DNA from: Corynebacterium casei LMG S-19264
GTDB lineage: Bacteria; Actinomycetota; Actinomycetes; Mycobacteriales; Mycobacteriaceae
Length of the DNA stretch: 64,000 nt
Reading direction: 5' to 3'
NCBI RefSeq assembly: GCF_000550785.1
Contig: NZ_CP004350.1
Span: 724,009-788,008, forward strand
The stretch's first letter is position 1, and each line of letters begins with the position of its first letter. Below the pieces are notes generated by a model. It did not search any database. It was not told where the DNA came from and saw nothing but the letters and a program-made list of their open reading frames with translations. Positions 26,726 to 36,095 of the stretch are shown here, one piece after another. The translations under genes and the position numbers were made by a program.

Positions 26726-27778
26726 ATGTCTAACAAGACGTCTAAAAAGGGCGATGTTTTACAAGCATCAATGACGAAGAAGGAACGCGCACGCGAGGAC
26801 CGTTCTGCGGCTATCGCTGTGACCGCGTTCCCGGTATTTATTCTTGTGGGCACCGCGCTGGCCTGGATTTTCCCAGCATCTTTTGTTCCTTTGGGCGACT
26901 ACATCACCCAATTCTTGATGATCATTATGTTTGGTATGGGCTTGACCCTGACCATTCCGGACTTCAAGGAAATTGCTAAGCGCCCGCTCCCAATCCTGAT
27001 TGGTGTTTTCGCGCAGTTCGTCATCATGCCGCTGTGTGCGGTCCTGGTGGCAAAGATCCTGGGTCTGAATCCAATGCTGGCTGTTGGTCTGCTCATGCTT
27101 GGCTCCGTGCCTGGCGGCACCTCCTCCAATGTGATTACCTACCTCGCCCGCGGCGATGTTGCCCTGTCTGTTGCAATGACCTCGGTGTCCACCTTGGTGT
27201 CTCCAATCATGACCCCGATGCTCATGCTGTTGCTCGCGGGTGCGGAAACTGAGGTTTATGGCGCGGGCATGGCCATGACCCTGGTTCAAACCGTTCTGGT
27301 TCCCGTAGTTGGCGGCTTGGTCCTGCGCTACCTGCTGGACCGGTGGATCGGCTACATTGCTCCGGTTCTGCCATGGATTTCTATCTTGGGTATCGGCGGC
27401 GTGGTCTTCCCAACCGTGGCGAACAACGTTGACCTGCTGGTCCAGATGGGTCTCATTGTGTTTGCTGCAGTGCTGCTGCACAACGTACTCGGATACGCCT
27501 TGGGATACTTCACCGGCAAGGTATTGAAAACGCCGGAGTCGTACAACCGCACCATGGCTGTTGAGATTGGTACGCAGTCCGCGGGGCTGGCATCGGGTAT
27601 GTCTGCGAAGTTCTTCTCCCCAGAAGCAGCGCTTCCTGGCGCCTGTGCAGCCGTGCTTCACAACATCACCGGTGCAATGTTCTCCGCCATTGCTCGACGG
27701 CTCCCAACCGAAGAACAGAAAGCACTGGAATCAGAGACATCTGCAAACCCAGCTGAAACCGCACTAGTCAAGGCCTAG
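26726..27778 (+). CDS. BASS-family sodium-dependent carrier
   Basis: A 350-residue membrane carrier of the bile acid:sodium symporter (BASS) family with about nine or ten membrane segments. The family motifs FGMGLTLTIPDFKEIAK (near residue 70), MLGSVPGGTSSNVITYLARGD and AVEIGTQSAGLASGMSAKFF fit the sodium and substrate crossover sites. Bile acids are unlikely as substrates in this bacterium; keto acids, pantoate or similar anions are more plausible. It stands alone, followed by a strong terminator. Confidence 0.85.
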   Translation: MSNKTSKKGDVLQASMTKKERAREDRSAAIAVTAFPVFILVGTALAWIFPASFVPLGDYITQFLMIIMFGMGLTLTIPDFKEIAKRPLPILIGVFAQFVIMPLCAVLVAKILGLNPMLAVGLLMLGSVPGGTSSNVITYLARGDVALSVAMTSVSTLVSPIMTPMLMLLLAGAETEVYGAGMAMTLVQTVLVPVVGGLVLRYLLDRWIGYIAPVLPWISILGIGGVVFPTVANNVDLLVQMGLIVFAAVLLHNVLGYALGYFTGKVLKTPESYNRTMAVEIGTQSAGLASGMSAKFFSPEAALPGACAAVLHNITGAMFSAIARRLPTEEQKALESETSANPAETALVKA

Positions 27779-28244
27779 CAACAACGCCAGTCTTTCCCTG
27801 AGATTGGCAGAGCTTCCCCCTCGAGCTCATGAACATTCCCTGTCACTTACTCATGGTTACTAACGCCTATTAGCGTTGCGCGAAGCATCACGCTTCAAAC
27901 TCCTGCCAGCCCCGCGACATCAAACAACGATGCCGCGGGGCTGGCTTCGTTGTGCCCAAATCGATTGCGTAATGCAATTTCATTCGCTCACTATTGTTAG
28001 CCAAGAAATAGCCCTAATAAGGGGGTGGTCTGGTTCACAATATTTTCAGATAGCTATATGGTTAACTTTGAGCAAACTTCATGTTCATAGGCCTAATTAG
28101 CATTTCGAGCAAACAGTAGTTTGCTAATTGAAGTTGTTCGAGCGCAGAATTTCTTAAAAATTCCCGAAATTTTAAGGCATATTAATCCCTACGAGGATCC
28201 CCACAAAGATCCTTAATTTGGACCCCTATCAAGGAGAAAACTCA
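27779..28244. promoter_or_regulatory. intergenic region with terminator and operator-like palindrome upstream of the dipeptide ABC genes
   Basis: After the terminator at 27905-27952 this 466-base stretch is AT-rich and holds no gene. AGCAAAC-AGTA-GTTTGCT (28108-28125) is a perfect palindrome, and the half-site GAGCAAAC recurs near 28069-28077. These lie 120-180 bases before the binding-protein gene and are good operator candidates. AAGGAGAAAACTCA sits just before its start. Confidence 0.5.
27905..27952 (+). terminator. terminator after the BASS carrier
   Basis: GCCAGCCCCGCG and CGCGGGGCTGGC are perfect 12-base arms with a 17-base loop, followed by TTCGTTGT. It closes the BASS-carrier transcript. 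Confidence 0.75.
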
Positions 28245-29899
28245 ATGACCGCCTCACGCCGACGGGCACGAATTCTTGCCCCAGCTCTTGCGCTAATGAC
28301 TGGTCTCGCACTTACCGCGTGCGCATCCACCGGTGACGAATCCGGCTCAGATGGTGCAGGTGGCGACTCAAACGGTGAGTCTTCAGGCGACGCCATCGTT
28401 GTTGGTACCACCGACAAGATCACCCGCCTTGACCCAGCTGCTTCCTACGACAACGCACCTCCCAGGTAGCCCGTCAGGTTTACGGCTACCTCATGGAATC
28501 TGAGCCAGGCTCTGAGGACCCAACTCCAGTTCCATCCCTGGCTGAGTCTGGTGAATTTACCTCACCAAGCGAGTTCACCGTGAAGCTGAAGGAAGGTCTG
28601 ACCTTCGCCAACGGCAATGAGCTGACTTCTTCTGACGTGAAGTTCTCCTTCGACCGCCAGATTGGCATCAACGATCCGAACGGTCCGGCATCCCTGCTGG
28701 GCAACCTGGAATCCGTTGACACCCCAGATGATCTGACAGTGGTGTTCAACCTGAAGCAGGAAAATGACCAGACCTGGGTTGGCGTGCTGAACTCTCCAGT
28801 GGGTCCAATTGTTGACGAAGAAGTCTTCTCCGCCGATGAGGTCCTCGACAACCAGGCTGTTGTTGATGCTGAGCCTTTCGCAGGCCAGTACACCATCTCC
28901 AACTTCTCTGAGAACGAGCTGATCAGCTACTCCCCAGTGGATACCTACCAGGGCGTTCTGGGTGACGTACAAAATGGTGGCGTTGATGTTCGCTATTACG
29001 CTGATGCATCCAACATGAAGCTTGATATTGAGCAGAACAACATCGACGCTGCATACCGCTCACTATCTGCAACTGACATTGAGGACCTGCGCAACGCTGA
29101 TGGCGTTCAGGTCATCGATGGTCCTGGTGGCGAAATCCGCTACATCGTATTCAACTTCAACACCCAGCCATTCGGCGCTACAACCGAAGACGCTGATGAA
29201 GAGAAGGCCAAGGCAGTACGCCAGGCAATCGCAGCATCTATTGACCGCGCCGCAATTGCTAAGGACATCTACCGTGATACCTTCGCACCACTGTACTCTT
29301 CCGTTCCAGAATCCATGGTTGGCGCAATCGAGCCAGTTAAGGACCTGTACCTCACTGAAGACGGCGGCCCAGATGTAGACAAGGCAACCCAGATTCTGGA
29401 AGACGCTGGCGTGACCGAAACCGTTAACCTGGCGCTGCAGTACAATCCAGACCACTACGGCCCGTCCTCTGGTGATGAGTACGCGATGATCAAGGCGCAG
29501 CTGGAAGAAACCGGCTTGTTCACCGTTGACCTGCAGTCCACTGAGTGGGTGCAGTACCAGAAGGACCGCGTCCAGGACGTCTACCCGCTGTACCAGCTGG
29601 GTTGGTTCCCAGACTTCTCTGACCCAGACAACTTCCTGACCCCGTTCTTCACCACGGATAACTTCCTGGGCAACCACTTTGATAACGCTGAAGCAGATTC
29701 CGTCATCCGCCAGCAGGCAGTGACCGAAGACGAAGCAGAGCGCGAAGAACTGCTGGGCCAGGCACAGGAAATCATGGCTGAAGAGCTGTCCACCATCCCA
29801 CTTCTGCAGGGACGTCAGTTCGCATTCGCAGCTGAGGGAGTAGAAGGCGTAACCCTCGATGCGTCCTACCTGTTCCGCTACGGCTCATTGTCGAAGTAA
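28245..29899 (+). pseudogene. dipeptide-type ABC binding lipoprotein, frameshifted
   Basis: Two reading frames together encode a family-5 solute-binding protein of about 551 residues. The first 75 residues carry a signal with lipobox LTAC and the domain start TTDKITRLDPAASYDN, then run into a stop after APPR. The second frame continues smoothly as SQVARQVYGYLMESEPGSED and runs to the normal end. Inserting one G after AAC (giving DNGTSQVARQV) restores one frame, so a single base appears lost near 28455. The rest of the gene and the operon behind it look healthy, so a sequence error is possible. It would bind peptides or related compounds for the permeases downstream. Confidence 0.82.
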
Positions 29900-29967
29900 G
29901 TCTCTCAATTACCTAAGCAGTACTCGGACTTACACTCTCGAATTCGAATCGAAGGAAAAGTAAAGAT

Positions 29968-31047
29968 ATGACGACCGCAACCACCCAAGCGGTTGCGGAA
30001 GAGCAAGAAACGGATAAGGAGCGTGGCGGCGGCTTTGCGCGCTACATCCTTATCCGTTTCTTGTTGATCTTCCCAACAATTTTCATCCTCGTCACCACGG
30101 TGTTCTTCCTCATGCGTTCCACCGGTGACCCCATCACAGCAGCTCTTGGTGGACGCTTGTCCGCAGCAGATCTGGAAGCCCGAATTGCAGAGGCTGGCTA
30201 TGACCGCCCACTGCTGATTCAGTATTTTGAGTACCTCGGCCAGATTGTTCGCGGTGATTTCGGCACGACGTTTACCGATGGCCGCGAAGTAACAGACATC
30301 CTCATCCAATACGGTGCGGCAACTTTTGAACTGGTGCTTTACGCACTGATCGTTGCGCTCATCATCGGTATTCCATTGGGCATGATTGCGGCACGATTCC
30401 GTGACCGTTGGCCAGATGGATTCCTGCGTATCTTCGCCATCTTGGCGTATGCCACCCCGGTCTTCTTCGTGGGTCTGCTGCTCAAGCTGATTTTCTCTGT
30501 TCAGTTGGGCTGGTTCCCAATTTCAGGACGCGTATCCACATCAGGTGCGAGTACCTTGAACCGGATTACCAATCCAACTCCGTTCTATTTGCTTGATGCC
30601 ATCAGGCTTGGCGATATCGATTTGATCATCGACTGTCTGCGTCACGCCGCACTTCCAGCGCTCGCCTTGGGCTTGCTCATCGGTGGCGTCTTCCTTCGCC
30701 TGGTGCGTACCAACTTGATTGGCACCTTGGAACGTCAGTACATCGAGTCTGCACGTTCACGCGGCGTGAAAGAATCCCGCTTGGTTACTACCCACGCGCT
30801 GCGTCCGGCTTTGATTCCAGTTATCACCGTGATGGGTATGCAGATTGCGCTCTCCTTGGGTGGCGCTGTTCTGACTGAGACCACCTTCGAGTGGAATGGC
30901 CTGGGCTTCGTCCTGGTGCAGTACATGCAGGCCCGTGACTTCGTCGCAGTGCAAGGCATTGTGATGCTCATGGCTGTCATTGTTGCGGTCACCAACTTCA
31001 TTGTTGACATCATCGCCGCACTCATCGACCCAAGGGTGAGGTTCTAA
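29968..31047 (+). CDS. dipeptide/oligopeptide ABC permease, DppB type
   Basis: A 359-residue permease of the DppB/OppB family. A soluble N-terminal stretch of about 20 residues precedes the first helix (YILIRFLLIFPTIFILVTTV). About six membrane segments follow, with the conserved EAA-like loop EYIESARSRGVKESRLVTTHALRPAL region near residue 260. It starts 68 bases after the binding protein with GAAGGAAAAG before its ATG. Together with the next two genes it forms a complete importer for dipeptides, oligopeptides or related cations. Confidence 0.88.
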   Translation: MTTATTQAVAEEQETDKERGGGFARYILIRFLLIFPTIFILVTTVFFLMRSTGDPITAALGGRLSAADLEARIAEAGYDRPLLIQYFEYLGQIVRGDFGTTFTDGREVTDILIQYGAATFELVLYALIVALIIGIPLGMIAARFRDRWPDGFLRIFAILAYATPVFFVGLLLKLIFSVQLGWFPISGRVSTSGASTLNRITNPTPFYLLDAIRLGDIDLIIDCLRHAALPALALGLLIGGVFLRLVRTNLIGTLERQYIESARSRGVKESRLVTTHALRPALIPVITVMGMQIALSLGGAVLTETTFEWNGLGFVLVQYMQARDFVAVQGIVMLMAVIVAVTNFIVDIIAALIDPRVRF

Positions 31048-31053
31048 AAGAAA

Positions 31054-32058
31054 ATGACTAGTACACAAATCTCTTCCCAACAGGCCCGCTGGAAGCGTCT
31101 TCCGATTATCAAAGACGTCATCCGCTCAGCCGGGCTGCAACGTGCCATGCTGATTGCCGGTCTGATTCTGACCATCGGCTTCATCATCACCGCTATTTTT
31201 GCCCCGCTTATCGCGCCTTATTCCTGGGCACAAACTTCAGGTGAATTCGGCTCCTTCGGTACCCAGCAGCCGCCATCAGACACCAATATCTGGGGCACCA
31301 CTGTCTCTGGGTTTGACGTGTTCTCCCGCGTCATTTGGGGAACCCGCACCGCCGTCGCCGTGATTATCGCAGCGGTTGCTGCGTCTATGATTCTGGGCGT
31401 TCTTCTTGGTCTTATCTCCGGCTATATCGGTGGCTGGTTGGACCGCGTCATGGTCATGATTGCAGACGCCGTTTATGCCTTCCCATCCCTGCTGCTGGCA
31501 ATCGTTATGTCTATTGCATTGACCGGCGGTCGCTCGAGTGCCATCGGCGGTATCGCCGCGGCAGCACTGTCCATCACCGTGGTGTTTATCCCGCAGTACT
31601 TCCGCGTGGTTCGCGCGGAAACAGTAAGGCTGAAGGCTGAACCGTTTGTGGAATCAGCGCTCGTGGTTGGTGCCTCGCACTGGCGCGTGATGATTGTTCA
31701 CATCTTCAAAAATGCGACCCGAACCCTGCCGCTGATTTTCACGCTAAATGCTGCGGAAGCAGTGCTCACCTTGGCAGGACTGGGCTTCATCGGCTTCGGT
31801 ATTGAACCAACATCCGCCGCGGAGTGGGGCTATGACCTCAACCGTTCCATCTCTGACGTGACCTCCGGTATTTGGTGGACAGCCATGTTCCCAGGCTCAG
31901 CCATTGTCCTTGCGGTACTGGGCGTGACCTTGGTGGGCGAGTCTCTCAATGACTTGAATGACCCTCGTTTGCGTATTCGCCGTAAGCGGAAGAAGACTCA
32001 AGGTTCACGTTTCGACAGCACTGATAATGCCCCGATTAACGAGGTAAAGAATGTCTAA
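31054..32058 (+). CDS. dipeptide/oligopeptide ABC permease, DppC type
   Basis: A 334-residue permease of the DppC/OppC family. It has a cytoplasmic N-terminus, a first helix near residues 28-52, a periplasmic loop, and the conserved loop VESALVVGASHWRVMIVHIFKN that contacts the ATPase. The end LAVLGVTLVGESLNDLNDPRLR is characteristic of DppC-type proteins. It starts 6 bases after the DppB-type gene and overlaps the ATPase gene by 8 bases, which indicates translational coupling. Confidence 0.88.
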   Translation: MTSTQISSQQARWKRLPIIKDVIRSAGLQRAMLIAGLILTIGFIITAIFAPLIAPYSWAQTSGEFGSFGTQQPPSDTNIWGTTVSGFDVFSRVIWGTRTAVAVIIAAVAASMILGVLLGLISGYIGGWLDRVMVMIADAVYAFPSLLLAIVMSIALTGGRSSAIGGIAAAALSITVVFIPQYFRVVRAETVRLKAEPFVESALVVGASHWRVMIVHIFKNATRTLPLIFTLNAAEAVLTLAGLGFIGFGIEPTSAAEWGYDLNRSISDVTSGIWWTAMFPGSAIVLAVLGVTLVGESLNDLNDPRLRIRRKRKKTQGSRFDSTDNAPINEVKNV

Positions 32059-33841
32059 TTCAATTCCATCCTCCAATAACCCCACCGGTGATGCTCCAAA
32101 GCATGCCTCGGATCAGGTTGCAGCTCAATATCCTGAGAGCGAAGCGAAGCATTCGGCGCTGAACTCTGATGGCAATCGTGTGAGTATCGACAAGCTCAAT
32201 GTGGGCTTTGATACCGACGGCGGCTTTGTGCACGCTGTGCGTGGTGTCGACCTGGATGTCCGCCAGGGTGAAATTGTTGCCCTGGTCGGTGAGTCCGGAT
32301 CCGGCAAGACCGTTACTGCCCGTTCCATCCTGGGACTGGTGGGGGACACCGCGCACTCCGAAGGCATTGTGCTGGTGGAAGGGGCTGATGTCTTGACCAA
32401 GTCAGGCAGCGACCTACGCAAGATGCGCGGCAGTGATGTGTCCATGGTCTTCCAGGAACCATCCAGTTCCATGAACCCAGTCTTTCCCATCTGGTGGCAG
32501 ATGGCGGAAGGCTTGCGCGCGCACAATCCGAAGATCAAGAAGAAGGAACTTCGCGAACGCTGCATCCGGGCACTGACTGCCGTTGGTATTCCGGACCCAG
32601 AAAAGCGTATTGACCGCTACCCGCATGAATTCTCCGGTGGTCAGAAACAGCGCATCATGATTGCGATGGCACTCGAGCTTGGTGCCAAGACCATTGTTGC
32701 CGATGAGCCAACCACCGCCTTGGACGTGACGGTGCAGGCGGAGATTCTGCAGTTGCTGCGCAACCTGCGCGATGAATACGGCACATCCATCGTGATCATC
32801 ACCCACAACATGGGAGTGGTTGCTGACCTCGCGGACACTGTGGCGGTGATGTACAAAGGTCGCATTATTGAACGCGCACCGGTACGTGAGCTTTTTTCTA
32901 ACCCACAAGAGGACTACACCAAGAAACTGCTGGGTGCAGTTCCACACTTGGGCGCAAAGTCTTTGACCGCTGATTACACGGCGGAGGATTTCCAGGAACT
33001 TGATTCGCGCGAAGTCCTCGTCCAAGCCAAGGGCCTAGAAATTACGTATCCGGGACGCCTGGGTGCACCGTCTTTCAAGGCGGTGAAGGGAATTGATTTC
33101 TCCATTCATAAAGGTGAGGTCTTCGGCCTCGTTGGTGAGTCTGGTTCCGGTAAGACGACCATTGGCCGCGCCATGGTGGGCTTGGAAAAGACTACCGGCG
33201 GTTCGCTCAACGTGTTGGGCCAGGAAATGCGCGGGGTTAAAGGCAAGCAGATGCGGGAGCTGCGCAAGCGCGTGGGCTTTATCTTCCAGGATCCGGCAAC
33301 GTCTTTTAACCCGTATTTCACCATCGAGCAATGTATTGCGGAACCGTTGTTGATTAACCGCCCGGATGTCACGGCCGTGCAGCGTCGCGAGAAGGTCAAG
33401 GAATTGCTGGAAGCTGTGGAGCTGCCAGAAAATTACGCAGGCCGCTATCCACATGAGCTTTCCGGTGGTCAGCGTCAGCGTGTCTCGCTGGCCCGTGGCC
33501 TGGTGCTGAACCCAGAGCTGGTTATCGCAGATGAGCCGACCTCTGCATTGGACGTATCCGTGCAGGCTGTGGTGCTGGAGCTATTCCAGGACCTACAAAA
33601 GGAGTTTGGTTTCGCAGCCCTGTTTATCTCCCATGACCTGGCGGTCATTGATATGGTCTCCCACACCGTGGGCGTGCTGTATCACGGTGACCTGGTGGAA
33701 TATGGGCGCGGTGTGAAAGTCATGCGCGAGCCGGAGGATGATTACACCAAGAAGCTGGTTGCTTCACTGCCGGTTCCTGACCCAGTGGAGCAAAAGAAGC
33801 GCCGCGAGCACCTCGCCGCTATTCGCGGGCAGTTGGTTTAA
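32051..33841 (+). CDS. fused dipeptide ABC ATPase (DppD-DppF type)
   Basis: A 596-residue protein with two complete ABC ATPase domains in tandem. The first has Walker A GESGSGKTVTARS (near residue 80), signature FSGGQKQRIM and Walker B TIVADEPTTALDV. The second has Walker A GESGSGKTTIGRA (near 360), signature LSGGQRQRVS and Walker B LVIADEPTSALDV. An oligopeptide-type C-terminal element follows each half. It powers the dipeptide-type permeases just upstream. Its stop overlaps the stop of the convergent RNase H gene by three bases. Confidence 0.92.
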   Translation: MSNSIPSSNNPTGDAPKHASDQVAAQYPESEAKHSALNSDGNRVSIDKLNVGFDTDGGFVHAVRGVDLDVRQGEIVALVGESGSGKTVTARSILGLVGDTAHSEGIVLVEGADVLTKSGSDLRKMRGSDVSMVFQEPSSSMNPVFPIWWQMAEGLRAHNPKIKKKELRERCIRALTAVGIPDPEKRIDRYPHEFSGGQKQRIMIAMALELGAKTIVADEPTTALDVTVQAEILQLLRNLRDEYGTSIVIITHNMGVVADLADTVAVMYKGRIIERAPVRELFSNPQEDYTKKLLGAVPHLGAKSLTADYTAEDFQELDSREVLVQAKGLEITYPGRLGAPSFKAVKGIDFSIHKGEVFGLVGESGSGKTTIGRAMVGLEKTTGGSLNVLGQEMRGVKGKQMRELRKRVGFIFQDPATSFNPYFTIEQCIAEPLLINRPDVTAVQRREKVKELLEAVELPENYAGRYPHELSGGQRQRVSLARGLVLNPELVIADEPTSALDVSVQAVVLELFQDLQKEFGFAALFISHDLAVIDMVSHTVGVLYHGDLVEYGRGVKVMREPEDDYTKKLVASLPVPDPVEQKKRREHLAAIRGQLV

Positions 33842-34968
33842 GAATCAGCGCCTTGCACGGCATTAACTTTGGCTTTCTTGATTGCCTTGTTAATGCCGTG
33901 TTTGAGCGTTGGGCGGGCTTCTTTAAGTGGGTGCGCGATAGCGCGCAGGCCCATATATGCAATCTGGTCTGCTGCCTGATTAAGCGGGTCACCAGCGTGA
34001 CCTAATACGCGGCGAATCTTTACGTCGCATTGACCGTTGAGGTCTTTCCACGCTTGGTGGAAACGCGAGCGGGAACCAGGCGTGAGCCCGCGCCAGGTGC
34101 GCCCGCGGGGGTTGCGGCGGCGTGAATTGCGCTGGCCTTGGCGTTGCTGCGGGGCAGTGCGCGGCTTTTCGCCGGACAAGATGTAGTCCACAGCTTCCAA
34201 TGCAGCGACGGAATCGGATTCAATGACTGCCTGCCTTGCACCAACTTTGTGCAAGTACTTCAGCGCCAGGGTGAGCGATTCCAATTCCAACTCATCGGTA
34301 GAAGCTTTCGTCTTTGCGGTACGCAGCTGGAAATCACCGTTGTTGGCAACAAAGCACATGGAGCCTTTATATACGGTGTCCGAGGAGGCATCGGTAGCAA
34401 TGCGCACTAGCTCATCATCCTGTGGACGTGCATTATCCGAGCCAAACTGCGGCCACCAGTGCGCAGGGGTGGTGGGAACCTGCGTGGTCTTGACCGTATC
34501 GGGAGCCTCACCAGTTTTCTTAGCCTCCCGCAGGGCAGCGTGGTCATCCTTCTTGCGCTGCATGGATGCGCGTTTGCCGGCGCGGTTCTTTTCCGAAAAG
34601 CTGCCGGTGACCAGGTGGCCTTGTTCTTCTAGCGCCAGACGCAGTCCTGCTTGGCGGCGGCCGGTGACAATCCATGCCTTGCCGCGCAGATTCTTCAACG
34701 CGTCATTGAGCTCCGCCAGGGTTCGCTCCACAACATCGCCTTTGGTGGTGCGGCCGCGGCGTACAAAACGTGCACGTTTGGAATCCACCGCGATAACCCA
34801 GCCTTCAATCTTTTGATTGTGGGCGGACTTCCAGGGCTGATCCCACAAAGCGATGGCGACGTGGATGGGGCGCTGCACCATGTCCTCTGTGACCTGACGC
34901 GTTTTATAGGTACGCGATTGCGTACCAAGGAGCGCTTCTAGGTCAAGACGTGGTTCGGGCATACCCAC
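33838..34968 (-). CDS. RNase H-domain protein with an extra N-terminal region
   Basis: A 376-residue protein. The C-terminal half (from about residue 195) is an RNase HI fold: ELVRIATDASSDTV with the first Asp, DELELESLTLALKYLHK with the Glu, QAVIESDSVAALEAVDYIL with the next Asp, and VLGHAGDPLNQAADQIAY with the last His/Asp pair. A long basic insertion rich in Arg, Gln and Asn (near RTAPQQRQGQRNSRR) interrupts the domain. The N-terminal 150 residues have a separate alpha/beta region (IEGWVIAVDSKRARFV) that I do not recognise, and a basic linker. It may bind or degrade RNA of RNA-DNA hybrids; function unproved. Confidence 0.72.
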   Translation of the reverse strand: MGMPEPRLDLEALLGTQSRTYKTRQVTEDMVQRPIHVAIALWDQPWKSAHNQKIEGWVIAVDSKRARFVRRGRTTKGDVVERTLAELNDALKNLRGKAWIVTGRRQAGLRLALEEQGHLVTGSFSEKNRAGKRASMQRKKDDHAALREAKKTGEAPDTVKTTQVPTTPAHWWPQFGSDNARPQDDELVRIATDASSDTVYKGSMCFVANNGDFQLRTAKTKASTDELELESLTLALKYLHKVGARQAVIESDSVAALEAVDYILSGEKPRTAPQQRQGQRNSRRRNPRGRTWRGLTPGSRSRFHQAWKDLNGQCDVKIRRVLGHAGDPLNQAADQIAYMGLRAIAHPLKEARPTLKHGINKAIKKAKVNAVQGADS

Positions 34969-35004
34969 TAGTAAACCGCATCAACGCAGACTAAGCACAT
35001 CGGG

Positions 35005-35724
35005 TCAATGCAGAGTTGGTGGTTCAAACGTGATCTCCGCGGCCGGAAAGGAAATATCAATCTCCCTTTGCTTCTCCTTACACTTATGTTTCCGAGCATT
35101 TTGCGCTGTGCGAAGCGCACCCAGAATGCGGTAGAGATTGATCATCAAATTGGTGCGCACCAGCTCAGCTGCCTCATAGCGCTGACGCGAGGTCAAGAGT
35201 TTGGCAATCTTGGCGTTTTCTTCCACATTCTTAGAATGCAAAGAAGGGTAGGAGGGGAGAACTTGCAACCAGGACAGGCGTATGCGTGCCAAGAGGTTAT
35301 TCATCTCTTGGTTCAGCGTATGGGAGCCCGCAGCCGTCACCAGGGCGCGGTGAAATTTCTGGTTATTTTCATCTAATGCTTCCAAATCACCAGTCCTTAG
35401 GGACACAATAGAATTGTGAGTCACCGAAAGCAGGTAGTAGACATCCAGGGATTCACCCCATAGGGCGCCAGCCGGTTTGATGATCGCGCGGGCACGGTAT
35501 AAGTCCATGATGTACTCAACATCGGGTGTAGCAATGAAGACTCCACGGTTGGGGATTCTTACCAAAAGTTGCTCGGCGGCGAGGGTGGCAAATGCTTCAC
35601 GCAAAGTATTACGGGAGACGTCGTATTGTGCAGCAACTTCGACCTCATTGAGCTTGTCCCCTGGTAGATAGCGTGCCTTGCCAATGGCATCCCTTAAATC
35701 CTCGGCAATGGTGCTTGCGAGCAT
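35005..35724 (-). CDS. GntR-family regulator (FCD type) upstream of pcaH
   Basis: A 239-residue transcription factor. The N-terminus is a winged helix-turn-helix of the GntR family (DKLNEVEVAAQYDVSRNTLREAFATLAAEQLL, residues 23-55), followed by an FCD effector domain containing YRARAIIKP and a helical bundle to about residue 190. A basic tail ends the protein. It diverges from pcaH across 371 bases holding two inverted repeats, and is a good candidate to control the protocatechuate genes or itself. Its ligand is unknown. Confidence 0.82.
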   Translation of the reverse strand: MLASTIAEDLRDAIGKARYLPGDKLNEVEVAAQYDVSRNTLREAFATLAAEQLLVRIPNRGVFIATPDVEYIMDLYRARAIIKPAGALWGESLDVYYLLSVTHNSIVSLRTGDLEALDENNQKFHRALVTAAGSHTLNQEMNNLLARIRLSWLQVLPSYPSLHSKNVEENAKIAKLLTSRQRYEAAELVRTNLMINLYRILGALRTAQNARKHKCKEKQREIDISFPAAEITFEPPTLH

Positions 35725-36095
35725 AGGTGAAGTTTAGTCTATGGACTTTCCTATTAATGCCGGTGGAACGCCGGAAATGACAAAGTTGTTCAACTTTAGT
35801 TAACACTGAAAACCAGGGTCTAAAACGTCTGCGAAAGCGCAATCGACTCCACATCGAATGTCCGCCGACGTGTACTTTTCCACCCCTTGCCAACCACCCT
35901 TCCCATTCAATGAAACCTGGAAGTGGCAGGTAGTTGAAGTTTCTCCCAGTAACTCCAGTACGCGTATCGAACATAGGGGGTGGACGCCGAACAAACGGCT
36001 AATGTGATGTGCATTAACCCCAGCCATATCGTGATGCCCGTAACCCCATTCGCGCGACGTGGTGAAGGATAGAGAATTCTCGGGAGGATCTTGCG
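35725..36095. promoter_or_regulatory. divergent promoter region between the GntR gene and pcaH
   Basis: AGTC-TATG-GACT (35736-35747) lies just before the GntR start and overlaps a possible -10 sequence TAGACT on the minus strand. AAAGTTG-TT-CAACTTT (35782-35797) lies 35 bases further. The remaining 300 bases before pcaH contain no gene; a GGGAGGATC ribosome site ends it. Either palindrome could bind the GntR protein or the IclR protein encoded further along. Confidence 0.5.

Noticed and set aside
26768..27661. Minus-strand open frame of 297 codons opposite the BASS carrier
   Set aside because: Highly polar, rich in Gln and His, with no family resemblance; antisense shadow of the carrier.
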